64,000 bases of DNA from Amphiplicatus metriothermophilus (GCF_900199215.1 NZ_FZQA01000001.1:1-64000), one strand, 5' to 3'; positions 17,112-25,875 are shown, counted from the stretch's first letter. Made by a program: numbers and translations. Notes: generated from the sequence alone by a model not told the origin.

Positions 17112-17888
17112 TTATTCAGCCCGAACGGGCGGCTTCACGGGCACGGGCAGGAGGTCGGGCGCGGTCTGCTCCTTGGCCATGCGCAGGCCGAGCTTGATGT
17201 CCGGCAGATAGGACTTGTTGAGGTCCACCCAGCCGCCCGCGCCGCCATTGGCGTTCTTGTCCCAGATCCGAAGCACCGAGTCGTCAGGCGTCTTGAAGAC
17301 CAGCGCGATGCGGCCGATGCGGAGAAATTCGCCGGTGATCTCGCCGCCGTCGCCGGCGATCACGCCTTCATAGGCGCCGATGGTGCGGCCGTATTCGTTC
17401 TCGATCTGATAGGCTTCGACGATCAACCGGTACCGCTGGGCCGCCGTGATTTCGGGATTTTCGAGCACGCCCTTGAGACGCTCGACGCGATCGGTCCGCT
17501 CGCCGATGTTGAAGGGAAGGTCGGCGGCGACGATCTGCCCCAGCCGCGCCACCATGTCTTCCATCAGCGGCTGCATGGCGCGCTGCAGGCCTGCGACATT
17601 TTCGATGTCTTGGGACAGGCGGGCGATCTGGCGCTCCTGGGCTTCAATCTGGCGCTGAAGCGAGGCGTTATAACGACGAGCGGCCTCGAGTTGCTTGACG
17701 TTGGCCCTATAATCGTTGAGCAGCGCGGCGGTCTGGTCGTCGAGCTGGTCGATCCGCTGCTGCGAGGCTTTGGTTTCCCGCGCCGTCGCTTCGCTCTCGC
17801 GCAGCGCGGCGGAAAACTGCGCGTGCGCGGGCGCGCTCAATACGGCAAGGATCGCCGCGGCCGATCCCAGTAATGCTGCTGTCTTCAT
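17112..17888 (-). CDS. DUF3450 periplasmic coiled-coil protein
   Basis: A 258-aa exported DUF3450 protein and the first gene of the TonB operon. It has a signal peptide (about residues 1-24, ending APAHAQ). A long coiled coil to about residue 100 contains RIDQLDDQTAALLNDYRANV and LQRQIEAQERQIARLSQDIE. The C-terminal globular part ends with GWVDLNKSYLPDIKLGLRMA. DUF3450 genes regularly precede ttpC-exbB-exbD-tonB clusters and are thought to assist TonB-dependent transport. The start at 17888 is favoured over the adjacent in-frame ATG (17891) by GAGG spacing. Confidence 0.9.
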   Translation of the reverse strand: MKTAALLGSAAAILAVLSAPAHAQFSAALRESEATARETKASQQRIDQLDDQTAALLNDYRANVKQLEAARRYNASLQRQIEAQERQIARLSQDIENVAGLQRAMQPLMEDMVARLGQIVAADLPFNIGERTDRVERLKGVLENPEITAAQRYRLIVEAYQIENEYGRTIGAYEGVIAGDGGEITGEFLRIGRIALVFKTPDDSVLRIWDKNANGGAGGWVDLNKSYLPDIKLGLRMAKEQTAPDLLPVPVKPPVRAE

Positions 17889-18059
17889 CATTGCCTCACC
17901 CAACGGTTTGCTTCGGCTGGTCGTCACTCCGGCGTTCTTGCCGAGAAAAGGATGCGCACAGGCGCGCCATCGAACTCATGAAAGCGGCCGTCGCCTGACC
18001 GGCGCGCAACCGCGGTTCCTTGATAGCCTGATCGGATCACACGCCCCAAATCAACTTAC

Positions 18060-18245
18060 CCCTTCGGGCATGATTGAAACATTTGCTTTCGATTTGCAAC
18101 GTCGTTCTGCGACCGCAAACCCGTTTCAATCTCCGCCGTTTCCCTGTCGACTTTCTTATCTGTCCGGTCTATCCGGTTCGCCCCCTGCCCCAAGGGTCGT
18201 TAGTTTGTAACAAGCGAATCGCGGCAGCGCAATGCCGCAATTTTT
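18060..18245 (+). ncRNA. Candidate small RNA in the gap upstream of the TonB operon
   Basis: The 416 bases from 17889 to 18304 contain no gene, and the middle is visibly less GC-rich than its surroundings. Two structures stand out. First, ATTGAAAC-A-TTTGC (18073-18086) pairs with GCAAA-CCC-GTTTCAAT (18115-18130), 13 pairs with an internal bulge, around an inner GTCG/CGAC hairpin (18101-18113). Second, a plus-strand intrinsic terminator lies at 18221-18245, with no plus-strand protein gene upstream to need it. Together they suggest a plus-strand transcript of up to about 190 nt. The 5' end is a guess, and no promoter is convincing. Alternatively the first structure is an operator for the divergent TonB operon. 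It matches none of tmRNA, SRP RNA or 6S RNA. Confidence 0.33.
18221..18245 (+). terminator. Orphan plus-strand intrinsic terminator
   Basis: GCGGCA (18221-18226) pairs with TGCCGC (18233-18238) over a 6-base loop, followed by AATTTTT to 18245. All protein genes for 6 kb to the left are on the minus strand, so it has no coding partner. Confidence 0.6.
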
Positions 18246-18304
18246 CGGCCGTCGCGAAGGCGCGCCGTTCGAAAACCGGTCAGTGCAGCGCGGGCAGCGA
18301 GGAC

Positions 18305-18379
18305 TGGCTGGGGCGCTAGGATTCGAACCTAGGAATGGCGGGACCAAAACCCGCTGCCTTACCACTTGGCTACGCCCCA
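18305..18379 (-). tRNA. tRNA-Gln (anticodon TTG)
   Basis: On the minus strand the cloverleaf is complete. The acceptor TGGGGCG pairs with CGCCCCA. The anticodon arm GCGGG-TTTTGGT-CCCGC gives anticodon TTG. The T arm carries GGTTCGAATCC. Discriminator G and an encoded CCA end the 75-nt gene. Confidence 0.97.
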
Positions 18380-18532
18380 AGATGAGGAGGCGCCTGATAA
18401 CGCCTAAACGCCGCAGATGCAATGGGCCCCCGGCGCGGATTCGCCCGCTGGAACCAGCCCCGCCGCCGCGCGCCGACGCCGGACGGGAACGCATTGCCAA
18501 GCGCGCGCCCCGGCGCTATAGCGGCCGTCCGT

Positions 18533-18609
18533 CGGAGTGTAGCTCAGCCTGGTAGAGCACTGTCTTCGGGAGGCAGGGGCCGCGTGTTCGAATCACGCCA
18601 CTCCGACCA
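18533..18609 (+). tRNA. tRNA-Pro (anticodon CGG)
   Basis: The 77-nt cloverleaf has acceptor CGGAGTG/CACTCCG and a D arm AGCTCAGCCTGGTAGAGC. The anticodon loop TTCGGGA gives CGG, and the T arm has GTGTTCGAATCAC. An A discriminator and encoded CCA follow. It is divergent from the tRNA-Gln gene. Confidence 0.97.
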
Positions 18610-18762
18610 TTGATCGCTTCATCCCGAAATAGGTCCTCTCCGCCGCGCGCGGTTTGGCGCGCCGGCGTGCGGCGATCTATGCTCCCGGCGCCGGCGTCGT
18701 GAAGGCGTCCGGCGGCGAGAAGGGACGCTGCACATACGGGGAAATCCGCAGAGGAGGAATAG

Positions 18763-20790
18763 ATGCTCAAGACATTGCTGGCCGCGGCTGGCGCGGCGCT
18801 CGTCGCGCAATCGGCGGCGGCCGAAACGCCGCTCATCCCGCGCGCGCACTTTTTCGGCAATCCGGAGCGCGCCTCGGCGCGTCTGGCGCCGGACGGGTCC
18901 CAGATCAGTTTTCTGGCGCCGAAGGACGGCGTCATGAACGTCTGGGTCGCGCCGGCGAGCGACCTCGCCGCGGCCAGACCCGTCACCGACGACAAGAGCC
19001 GCGGCGTGCGGATGTACAACTGGGCGCCGGCCGGGGATCTGATCGCCTATTTTCAGGACGTCGGCGGGAACGAAAACTTCCATCTCCTGCTGACCGATCC
19101 CGAAAGCGGCGAGACGCGCGACGTGACCGACATCGAAGGCGTGCGCGCGATTCTGGTGGGCGCCTCTTACGACAGGCCGGGCGAAATCCTGATCGGGCTC
19201 AACGACCGCAATCCGGCGCTGCACGACGTCTACAAGCTGGATCTGAAAACAGGCGCCCGCGAGCTTGTCCTGGAAAACCCCGGCTACGCCGGCTTTCTCG
19301 CCGACGACGACCTGAACGTCCGCATCGGCCTTCAACAAACGCCCGCGGGCGGCTTCAATATCTATTCGCTCGACGGCGCGGAGCCGGCGCTGCTGGTCGA
19401 ACTGCCGCCGGAAGACGCCCTTTCAAGCGGCGCGCTCGCCTTCAACGACGCCGGCGACGCCTTTTACATGCTCGACAGCCGCGGGCGCGACAAGGCGGCG
19501 CTCACCCTCGTCGACGCCGCAAGCGGCGAGACCCGCAAGGTTATCGCCGCTTCAGACATGGCGGACGTCAGCGACGTTCTCATTCATCCGCTGACCAACG
19601 AACCGCTCGCCTATGCGGTCGAGAAGGAGCGCGTGAAGTGGACCGCGCTCGACCGCAAGACCCGCCGCCAGCTCGACGCGCTCGACAAGGCGCTGGAAGG
19701 GGACTTCCAGATCGTCAGTCAGACCAAGGATAACGCGACGTGGATCGTCTTCGAAGACGCGGCGACGGCGCCCGGCCGTTTCTGGCTGTTCGACGCCGAG
19801 CGCCGCAAGGCGACGGCGTTATTCTCAACGCGCCCAGTTCTCGAAGGCGCGCCGCTTCAGCCCATGCGCGCCGTTACGATTCCCGCCCGCGACGGGCTGG
19901 AGCTCGTGTCGTATTACACGCTTCCGCCGGGCGCCGACGCGGACGGCGACGGCCTGCCGGAAGTGCCGCAGCCCACGTTGCTCTGGGTGCATGGCGGGCC
20001 CTGGGCGCGCGACTCCTACGGCTATAATTCCGTGCATCAATGGATGGCCAATCGCGGCTACGCCGTGCTGTCGGCGAACTATCGCGGCTCGACGGGCCTG
20101 GGCAAAGCCTTCATCAACGCCTCGCACGGCGAATGGGCCGGCAAAATGCATGACGATCTCATCGACGCCGTCGACTGGGCGATCGAACAGGGGATCGCAA
20201 AAGCTGACCAGATCGCCATCGGCGGCGGCTCCTACGGCGGCTACGCCACGCTTGTCGGCGTCACCTTCACGCCGCACAGGTTCGCTTGCGGCGTCGATAT
20301 CGTCGGGCCATCGAACCTCGTCACGCTGATCGAGAGCTTTCCCGAATACTGGAAGCCGTTTCTCGACGCGACCTTCCACCGCGGCATCGGCGATCCGTCG
20401 ACGGAGGAAGGCCGTCAGGCCGCGATCGAGCGCTCGCCCCTGTTCAAGGTCGATCGGATCAAGGTCCCGCTGCTCATCGGACAGGGCGCGAACGATCCGC
20501 GCGTGACCGTCATCGAATCGGAGCAGATCGTCGACGCCATGACCGAGAAGGGCTTGCCGGTGACCTATGCGCTGTTTCCGGACGAGGGACACGGCTTCGC
20601 GCGGCCGGAAAACCGCCTCGCCTTTTTCGGGCTGATGGAGGGCTTCCTCGCCGAGAACTGCCTCGGCGGGCGTCATGAGCCCATTGGAAACAGTCTCGAG
20701 GGCTCCAGCCTGACGGTGGAGACCGGCGCCGAGGCCGTGCCGGGCCTCGCCGAGGCGCTGGCGAACTTCACGCCCAAAATCGCGCATTGA
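18763..20790 (+). CDS. S9 family prolyl oligopeptidase-like peptidase
   Basis: A 675-aa exported serine peptidase. Residues 1-20 are a signal peptide. Residues about 30-360 form a beta-propeller-like domain of WD-like repeats. The C-terminal alpha/beta hydrolase carries the catalytic machinery: WVHGGPWARDSYGYN for the oxyanion region, GGGSYGGYATL with Ser490, GQGANDPRV with Asp578, and DEGHGF with His610. This is the acylaminoacyl/dipeptidyl peptidase pattern, acting on short peptides in the periplasm. Translation starts behind an excellent GAGGAGGAA site. The next gene, a lipoprotein amidohydrolase, starts 90 bases downstream and may be co-transcribed. Confidence 0.94.
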   Translation: MLKTLLAAAGAALVAQSAAAETPLIPRAHFFGNPERASARLAPDGSQISFLAPKDGVMNVWVAPASDLAAARPVTDDKSRGVRMYNWAPAGDLIAYFQDVGGNENFHLLLTDPESGETRDVTDIEGVRAILVGASYDRPGEILIGLNDRNPALHDVYKLDLKTGARELVLENPGYAGFLADDDLNVRIGLQQTPAGGFNIYSLDGAEPALLVELPPEDALSSGALAFNDAGDAFYMLDSRGRDKAALTLVDAASGETRKVIAASDMADVSDVLIHPLTNEPLAYAVEKERVKWTALDRKTRRQLDALDKALEGDFQIVSQTKDNATWIVFEDAATAPGRFWLFDAERRKATALFSTRPVLEGAPLQPMRAVTIPARDGLELVSYYTLPPGADADGDGLPEVPQPTLLWVHGGPWARDSYGYNSVHQWMANRGYAVLSANYRGSTGLGKAFINASHGEWAGKMHDDLIDAVDWAIEQGIAKADQIAIGGGSYGGYATLVGVTFTPHRFACGVDIVGPSNLVTLIESFPEYWKPFLDATFHRGIGDPSTEEGRQAAIERSPLFKVDRIKVPLLIGQGANDPRVTVIESEQIVDAMTEKGLPVTYALFPDEGHGFARPENRLAFFGLMEGFLAENCLGGRHEPIGNSLEGSSLTVETGAEAVPGLAEALANFTPKIAH

Positions 20791-20879
20791 GCCGCGCCCG
20801 GCGCTGCGCCCTTCTAGGAGATCGCAGCGCCGGGACGGCGCGCTGGCGCTGGCGGGCGCATCGGTCTAGCGTTCGCGCT

Positions 20880-22580
20880 ATGACGCGCTCCCAGCCCCAT
20901 CGAAGCGCCTGCGCGCGCCGAACCGCCCTCGCCGCCCTTGTCGGTCTTGTTCTCGTCGCCTGCGCGCCGGAAGAGCGCGGCCGCGAGCGCGCTGAACAGG
21001 CGGACCTCATCATTCGCGGCCTTATCTACACGGGCGTCGAGAGCGCGCCGACCGCCGAAGCGGTCGCCGTGAGGGGCGGCCGCATCCTGAAGGTCGGCGC
21101 GCGCGCCGATATCGACCCGCTTGCCGGGCGCAACGCCGAGGTGATCGAGCTCGAAAACGGCGCGCTTTACCCCGGCTTCGTCGACAGCCATGCGCATCTC
21201 CTCGGGATCGGCCTGCGCGAGCTCACGCTCAATCTCGAAGGCGTCGGCTCGATCGAAGAACTCGTCGACATCGTGGCGGCCAACGTGATTGAAAGCGCGC
21301 CGGGCGCGACGGTCTACGGCCGCGGCTGGATCGAGACCGGCTGGCCCGAAGGACGCATGCCGACCCGCGACGATCTCGATCCCGTCAGTCCAGACAACCC
21401 CGTCGTCCTTACGCGCGCAGACGGGCACGCCGCCGTCGTCAACAGCGCCGCCCTCGCCGCCGTCGGCGTCGACGCGCAGACGCCCGACCCCGAGGGCGGA
21501 CGCATCGAGAAAGACGCGAGCGGCGAGCCGACCGGCATGCTGATCGACAGGGCGATGGACCTGGTCGCTCCGCTCGTCGGCGCGCCGGACGAAGCGCGCC
21601 GGGAGGAGGCCTACGGGGTCGGCGCAAAAGTATACGCCGCCCATGGATGGACAGGGCTCCACAACATGTCCGTCGAACCGGGCGATGTGGCGATCATGGA
21701 GCGCCTCGCCGTACAAGGCGATCTGCCGATCCGGGTCTATAACGCGCTCGACCCGGCCGGTCTCCACTGGCTCGAACAAAACGCGCCGCGCACGGATGAC
21801 ACGGGACGCGTCATCACGCGCGCGATGAAGCTGTATGCAGACGGCGCGCTCGGCTCGCGCGGCGCGGCCCTGTTCGATCCTTACGCAGACAAGCCGGATA
21901 CGTCAGGTCTTTTGCTGATGACGCCCGACGAGGCCCGGACGCTGATGCGCCGGGCGCTCGCCGCCGGCGTGCAGGTTTGCACCCACGCCATCGGCGACAA
22001 GGCCAACGCGCTCGTGCTCGACTGGTACGCCGACGTGCTGGATGGCGCGGCGAACGATCTGCGCTGGCGGATCGAGCACGCTCAGGTCGTGCGGCCCGCC
22101 GACATTTCCCGTTTCGCCGCGCTCGGCGTCATCGCGTCGATGCAGCCGAGCCATGCGATCGGCGATCTTTTCTTCGCGCCGGCGCGGCTCGGGACCGGCC
22201 GGCTCGACGGAGCTTACGCCTGGCGCAGCCTCATTGGCGCCGGCGCGATCATCGCCGGCGGCTCCGACGCGCCGGTCGAGCGCGGCGACCCGCTGATCGA
22301 ATTCTACGCCGCCGTCGCCCGCAGAGGCCTCGACGGCCACCAGGGCGAGGACTGGCGGCCGGAAGAGGCCGTCACGCGCGAAGAGGCGCTGAAAATGTTC
22401 ACCCTCTGGCCGGCCCGCGCCTCGTTTCAGGAGGATGCGCTCGGCACCATCGAACCGGGCAAGCGGGCCGATTTCACCGCCTTTTCGAAGGACATCATGA
22501 CCGTTCCGGAGACGGATATTCTAACGGCGCGCGCGACGCTGACGGTCGTCGACGGCGTCGTGGTCTATCGCGACGACTGA
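20880..22580 (+). CDS. YtcJ-like amidohydrolase lipoprotein
   Basis: A 566-aa member of the amidohydrolase family 3 (YtcJ-like). The N-terminus is basic then hydrophobic, ending LVAC at residues 25-28, a lipobox, so the enzyme is probably membrane-anchored in the periplasm. The metal-dependent TIM barrel begins with ALYPGFVDSHAHLLGIGL. It continues through TRAMKLYADGALGSRGAAL and VCTHAIGDKANALVLDWY. It ends with IIAGGSDAPVERGDPLIEF and LGTIEPGKRADFTAF. Family members hydrolyse amides or formamides with unknown natural substrates. The ATG at 20880 lacks a strong ribosome-binding site, but the frame upstream does not look like signal peptide. Confidence 0.9.
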   Translation: MTRSQPHRSACARRTALAALVGLVLVACAPEERGRERAEQADLIIRGLIYTGVESAPTAEAVAVRGGRILKVGARADIDPLAGRNAEVIELENGALYPGFVDSHAHLLGIGLRELTLNLEGVGSIEELVDIVAANVIESAPGATVYGRGWIETGWPEGRMPTRDDLDPVSPDNPVVLTRADGHAAVVNSAALAAVGVDAQTPDPEGGRIEKDASGEPTGMLIDRAMDLVAPLVGAPDEARREEAYGVGAKVYAAHGWTGLHNMSVEPGDVAIMERLAVQGDLPIRVYNALDPAGLHWLEQNAPRTDDTGRVITRAMKLYADGALGSRGAALFDPYADKPDTSGLLLMTPDEARTLMRRALAAGVQVCTHAIGDKANALVLDWYADVLDGAANDLRWRIEHAQVVRPADISRFAALGVIASMQPSHAIGDLFFAPARLGTGRLDGAYAWRSLIGAGAIIAGGSDAPVERGDPLIEFYAAVARRGLDGHQGEDWRPEEAVTREEALKMFTLWPARASFQEDALGTIEPGKRADFTAFSKDIMTVPETDILTARATLTVVDGVVVYRDD

Positions 22581-22583
22581 CGC

Positions 22584-22997
22584 TCAGGACGCGAACAGCA
22601 TACGCTCGTCCTCGAAGCATTTGAACTCGAGCGCGTTGCCGGCCGGATCGCGGATGAAGAACGTGCCCTGCTCGCCGGGCTCGCCCTTGAAGCGGATATC
22701 CGGCTCTATGATGAACTCGGCCTTCGCCGCCTTAAGCCGCGCGGCCAGCGCGCGCCACTCGGCCGGCGAGAGCACGACCCCGAAATGACGCGCCGGCACG
22801 TCGTGGCCGTCGACCGGATTCGTTCCCGCCCTGCGGCAATCATCGGGGCTGAGATGCGTCACGAGCTGATGTCCGAAGAAATTGAAATCTATCCACTTGT
22901 CGGAACGGCGTCCGCGCGGACAACCCAGAAGATCGCCGTAGAAGGCTTCGGCGGCCTTCAGGTCGTCGACGGCGATGGCGAGATGAAACGGCTGCAC
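22584..22997 (-). CDS. VOC family (glyoxalase/dioxygenase fold) protein
   Basis: A 137-aa vicinal-oxygen-chelate protein. It opens PFHLAIAVDDLKAAEAFYGD with a metal-ligand His. The middle has RHFGVVLSPAEWRALAARL, and the end is FFIRDPAGNALEFKCFED, which supplies the C-terminal metal-ligand Glu. The pattern and length fit single-domain VOC enzymes. Its closest relatives are often called glyoxalases, but the substrate is not predictable. The start is a GTG at 22997 preceded by AAGGAG at six bases. It is convergent with the amidohydrolase, with only three bases between the stops. Confidence 0.92.
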   Translation of the reverse strand: MQPFHLAIAVDDLKAAEAFYGDLLGCPRGRRSDKWIDFNFFGHQLVTHLSPDDCRRAGTNPVDGHDVPARHFGVVLSPAEWRALAARLKAAKAEFIIEPDIRFKGEPGEQGTFFIRDPAGNALEFKCFEDERMLFAS

Positions 22998-23082
22998 GCC
23001 TGCTCCTTATTTCTTTCGTCCGACTTGTTGCGCGCGGGCGCAAGGAGTCTTACATCGCTACGCGCGAACGGACAACGCAACG

Positions 23083-23523
23083 ATGACCGACATCCGGCCT
23101 CTAAGCCAAACCTTCTGGGTCGCCCCGCAGATCACGCCTGAGGACGTGCGCGAAGCGGCGGCGAAAGGCGTGAGGCTCGTCATCAACAATCGTCCTGACG
23201 GCGAGGAACCGGGCCAGCCCGCCGGCGCCGAAATCGAAGCTGCGGCCAAAGAGGCAGGCCTCGCCTACATCGCGATCCCGATCCGCGGCGGGAACATCGG
23301 CGAAGCGGATCTCGACGCCTTCGACGTCGCGGTTGCGAACGCTTCCGGCGTCACGCTAGCCTATTGCAGATCCGGGATGCGCTCGGCGGCCCTGCGCGCG
23401 CTCGCGCGGGCCCGCGCCGGCGGCGACGTCGAGGCCATCCTTCGCGAGGCCGCCGAGGCGGGCTACGATCTCGCCGGACTGCGCCCCAGGCTCGAAGCGC
23501 TCGCCGCACTCAATAATGGATGA
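23083..23523 (+). CDS. TIGR01244 family phosphatase-like protein
   Basis: A 146-aa protein of the TIGR01244 family, a protein-tyrosine-phosphatase-like fold often fused to a metallo-beta-lactamase domain in sulfide-handling proteins (Blh/BigR context). Here it stands alone. The phosphate-binding loop is LAYCRSGMRSAAL, with Cys and Arg in the family's C-x4-R spacing. The INNRPDGEEPGQPAGAEIE region is diagnostic. Whether it is a true phosphatase is unknown. Its last 14 bases overlap the convergent small secreted-protein gene. Confidence 0.9.
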   Translation: MTDIRPLSQTFWVAPQITPEDVREAAAKGVRLVINNRPDGEEPGQPAGAEIEAAAKEAGLAYIAIPIRGGNIGEADLDAFDVAVANASGVTLAYCRSGMRSAALRALARARAGGDVEAILREAAEAGYDLAGLRPRLEALAALNNG

Positions 23524-23872
23524 TGATGCGCGCGCTTTCGGCCGCCGCCGGTATCGCGAGCGTCTCCGTAAGCGTCACCCCGCAAGCCAGGCCGGCGCGA
23601 TCCCGGCCCGCCGCGTCCGTCAGGCGCCGATCGAGCCCTTTCCCGCAATCGAGAAAGCTGCCGGGCTCCTTCTCGATCACATAAGCATAGTTGGGCGGGG
23701 CCATGATATAAGCCCTGTCGGTGACCCCGCCCTGGCTCTCCCCGAGCGCCACGCCCCCCGCCCCCCGCGCGGCCGGCGCGCCGGCTTGCTGCCCCGACGC
23801 CGGCGCAAGGGTAAAGCCGGCGAGGACAAATGCGGCGATCGCGGTAACGTTTTGTTTAAGTCTGAAACACAT
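23510..23872 (-). CDS. Small secreted protein, unknown function
   Basis: A 120-aa protein not recognised as a family member. Residues 1-28 form a signal peptide ending near APASGQ. The mature part is small, with two cysteines (SFLDCGKGLDRRL and LACGVTLTE) that could form a disulfide. It also has an aromatic segment (YIMAPPNYAYVIEKE). It is convergent with and overlaps the TIGR01244 gene by 14 bases. The sensible signal peptide supports it as a real gene. Confidence 0.6.
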   Translation of the reverse strand: MCFRLKQNVTAIAAFVLAGFTLAPASGQQAGAPAARGAGGVALGESQGGVTDRAYIMAPPNYAYVIEKEPGSFLDCGKGLDRRLTDAAGRDRAGLACGVTLTETLAIPAAAESARIIIHY

Positions 23873-23967
23873 GGCCTCGCCGTCGCAAGGCCCGGGCCGC
23901 GCGCCTTTTGGGGGCGGCGGCTCCCGCGTCGCGGGAAATTTATTTCCTTGTCATCGGCGAAAAAGCC

Positions 23968-24957
23968 ATGTTTCTGAACGGGACGAGGATCGCAGCGCCG
24001 GGCGCGTCGTCGGAGCGTCGTTACGTGTTCAGCGAGTTCGAGATCAGCGGCAATCAGCTCATCGCCAAGCAGACGGGCGCGCAGATCCCGTTAACGGTCG
24101 ATTCCTTCCGCGACGGCTGGCGCATCGCGAGCTTCGCCGGAATCGTGCAGGCCGTGCGCACCATCCGGCTGGCGCGGGGCCGCGAGCCCCGCGCGCGGAT
24201 TTCCTTCTTTCCGCAAAAGCCGCGCTTCTATTACGCTATCTGGCCGGTCTGTCAGCTCGCCGACGTGAAGATCGTCGACGATCCGGCCGAGGCTGATCTG
24301 CATTTCTATTTCGAGGACCGGGAATTTCTCACCGCACCGCCGGCCGCGCCGAGCGATCGGCCCGCTTTCAACGTGGGCTGTTACGACATCCGCAAGAGCG
24401 TCGTCGCGCGCGTCTTCGAAGAGACCTTCGGCTACGGACTGACCCTCGATCCGACGGCGCATGACGGTCCGGCGGTCGAAAAGTCCGAAGGCAACGGCCG
24501 GCATGACGGACGCATCGTCGCGTGTCCCCTGCCGGCGCCGACGCCCGGCCGCGTCTATCAGCGCCTCATCGACAACACTTTCGACGGCGTCGAGTTCGTC
24601 GACATCCGTACGCCGATCGTCGGCGGCCGGATTCCGTTCGTCTATCTCAAGCGGCGCACGCGCGCGCGACGGTTCTCCAACGACAACCGCCGCGTCGACG
24701 TCGTCTCCGCCGACGCCATGCTTTCGAGCGCGGAGCAGGCGCGTATCGCCGCCTTCGCGCGGGCGATGGCGCTCGATTTCGGCGGCCTCGACGTGCTGCG
24801 CGACCGGGGCGACGGGCGCATCTATATCGTCGACGCCAACAAGACCGACATGGGCCCGCCCTCGGCGCTGTCCGGCAAGGGCAAGCTCAAGGCGATGCGC
24901 GGCCTCGCCGACGCTTTCGCGGCGATGGTCGAGGCGCGCCTTGACGGACGGCCGTGA
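23968..24957 (+). CDS. ATP-grasp-like protein, unknown function
   Basis: A 329-aa protein resembling an ATP-grasp enzyme in its last third. ALDFGGLDVLRDRGDGRIYI, then VDANKTDMGPP, matches the metal-binding strand pair (DxxxN) of that fold. The middle (RKSVVARVFEETFGYGL) fits the lid. The N-terminal third (KPRFYYAIWPVCQLADVKIV) is family-specific. ATP-grasp enzymes ligate carboxylates to amines or thiols; no substrate can be inferred. The ATG at 23968 is chosen, though the ribosome-binding site is poor and an upstream TTG at 23908 is possible. Its stop overlaps the GTG start of the MBL hydrolase, suggesting a coupled pair. Confidence 0.7.
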   Translation: MFLNGTRIAAPGASSERRYVFSEFEISGNQLIAKQTGAQIPLTVDSFRDGWRIASFAGIVQAVRTIRLARGREPRARISFFPQKPRFYYAIWPVCQLADVKIVDDPAEADLHFYFEDREFLTAPPAAPSDRPAFNVGCYDIRKSVVARVFEETFGYGLTLDPTAHDGPAVEKSEGNGRHDGRIVACPLPAPTPGRVYQRLIDNTFDGVEFVDIRTPIVGGRIPFVYLKRRTRARRFSNDNRRVDVVSADAMLSSAEQARIAAFARAMALDFGGLDVLRDRGDGRIYIVDANKTDMGPPSALSGKGKLKAMRGLADAFAAMVEARLDGRP

Positions 24958-25868
24958 CGGAGATTCCCTTCGTGAAGGATTTCTCCTTCGCCTATGGCGA
25001 GCCGGCGCGGCTGTCGCCGCTGATCCGGCGCGTGATCGCGAACAATCCGGGCCCGTTCACCTATACGGGCAGCGGGACGTACATCGTCGGCGGCGACGGC
25101 GCGCAGACGGTCGCCGTCATCGATCCGGGCCCTGACGACGAGGCCCATCTCGACGCGCTCATGGCCGCGATCGGCGCCGCGCGCGTCAGCCATATCCTCG
25201 TCACCCACACCCATCGCGACCATTGCGGCGGCGCGCGGCGCTTCGCCGAGCGGGCCGGCGCGCCCGCGCTCGCCGCCTGCCCGCATCCCGTCAAGGATGC
25301 GGCCCTCGACGCGCCGGCGCTCGACGAAGGCGCCGACTACGCCTTCCGGCCGGATAGGCGCATCGCCGACGGCGAGCTCATCCAAGGCGACGGCTGGACC
25401 CTCGAGGCGGTCGCGACGCCCGGCCACCTCTCCAATCATCTCTGCTTCGCGCTGCGCGAGGAAAAGGCGCTGTTCACCGGCGATCACATCATGGGCTGGT
25501 CGACCACCGTCGTCGCCCCGCCCGACGGCGACATGGGCGATTATCTTGCGAGCCTCGATAAGCTGCTCGCCCGCGACGATCGCGTCTATTATCCGACCCA
25601 CGGCGCCCCGATCGAACAGCCGCGCCGCTTCGTGCGCGCGGTGCGCGCCCATAGGCTGATGCGCGACCGGCAGATTCTCGACGAGCTCAGGAAAGGCCGC
25701 ACGAAGGTCCGAGAGATCGCCGCCGCCGTCTACGCCGACATCGACAGGCGCCTTCTTCCCGCCGCGGCGCTCAACGTCTACGCCCATCTCATCCGCCTCA
25801 CCCGCGCCGGCGTCGTCGAAACCGACGGCGCGCCGCGCATGGACGGGGAGTATCGCGTCGCCGATTAA
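24954..25868 (+). CDS. Metallo-beta-lactamase fold hydrolase (LACTB2-like)
   Basis: A 304-aa metallohydrolase of the LACTB2/glyoxalase II branch. The metal-binding THTHRDHCGG motif is preceded by VAVIDPGPDDEAHLDAL and followed by ATPGHLSNHLCF and LFTGDHIMGWSTTVVAPPDG. The downstream histidine is in YYPTHGAP. The C-terminus has a winged-helix-like segment (GRTKVREIAAAVYADI...LNVYAHLIRL) characteristic of the LACTB2 group, where it contributes to nucleic acid or thioester substrates. The gene starts with GTG overlapping the ATP-grasp stop (GTGA). The natural substrate is unknown. Confidence 0.92.
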   Translation: MTEIPFVKDFSFAYGEPARLSPLIRRVIANNPGPFTYTGSGTYIVGGDGAQTVAVIDPGPDDEAHLDALMAAIGAARVSHILVTHTHRDHCGGARRFAERAGAPALAACPHPVKDAALDAPALDEGADYAFRPDRRIADGELIQGDGWTLEAVATPGHLSNHLCFALREEKALFTGDHIMGWSTTVVAPPDGDMGDYLASLDKLLARDDRVYYPTHGAPIEQPRRFVRAVRAHRLMRDRQILDELRKGRTKVREIAAAVYADIDRRLLPAAALNVYAHLIRLTRAGVVETDGAPRMDGEYRVAD

Positions 25869-25875
25869 CGCGGGG

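Noticed and set aside
17928-18060. A promoter or iron-box for the TonB operon
   Set aside because: No convincing -35/-10 pair or iron-regulator palindrome was found by eye on the minus strand. Only a weak TTGCAA near 18095 was noted.
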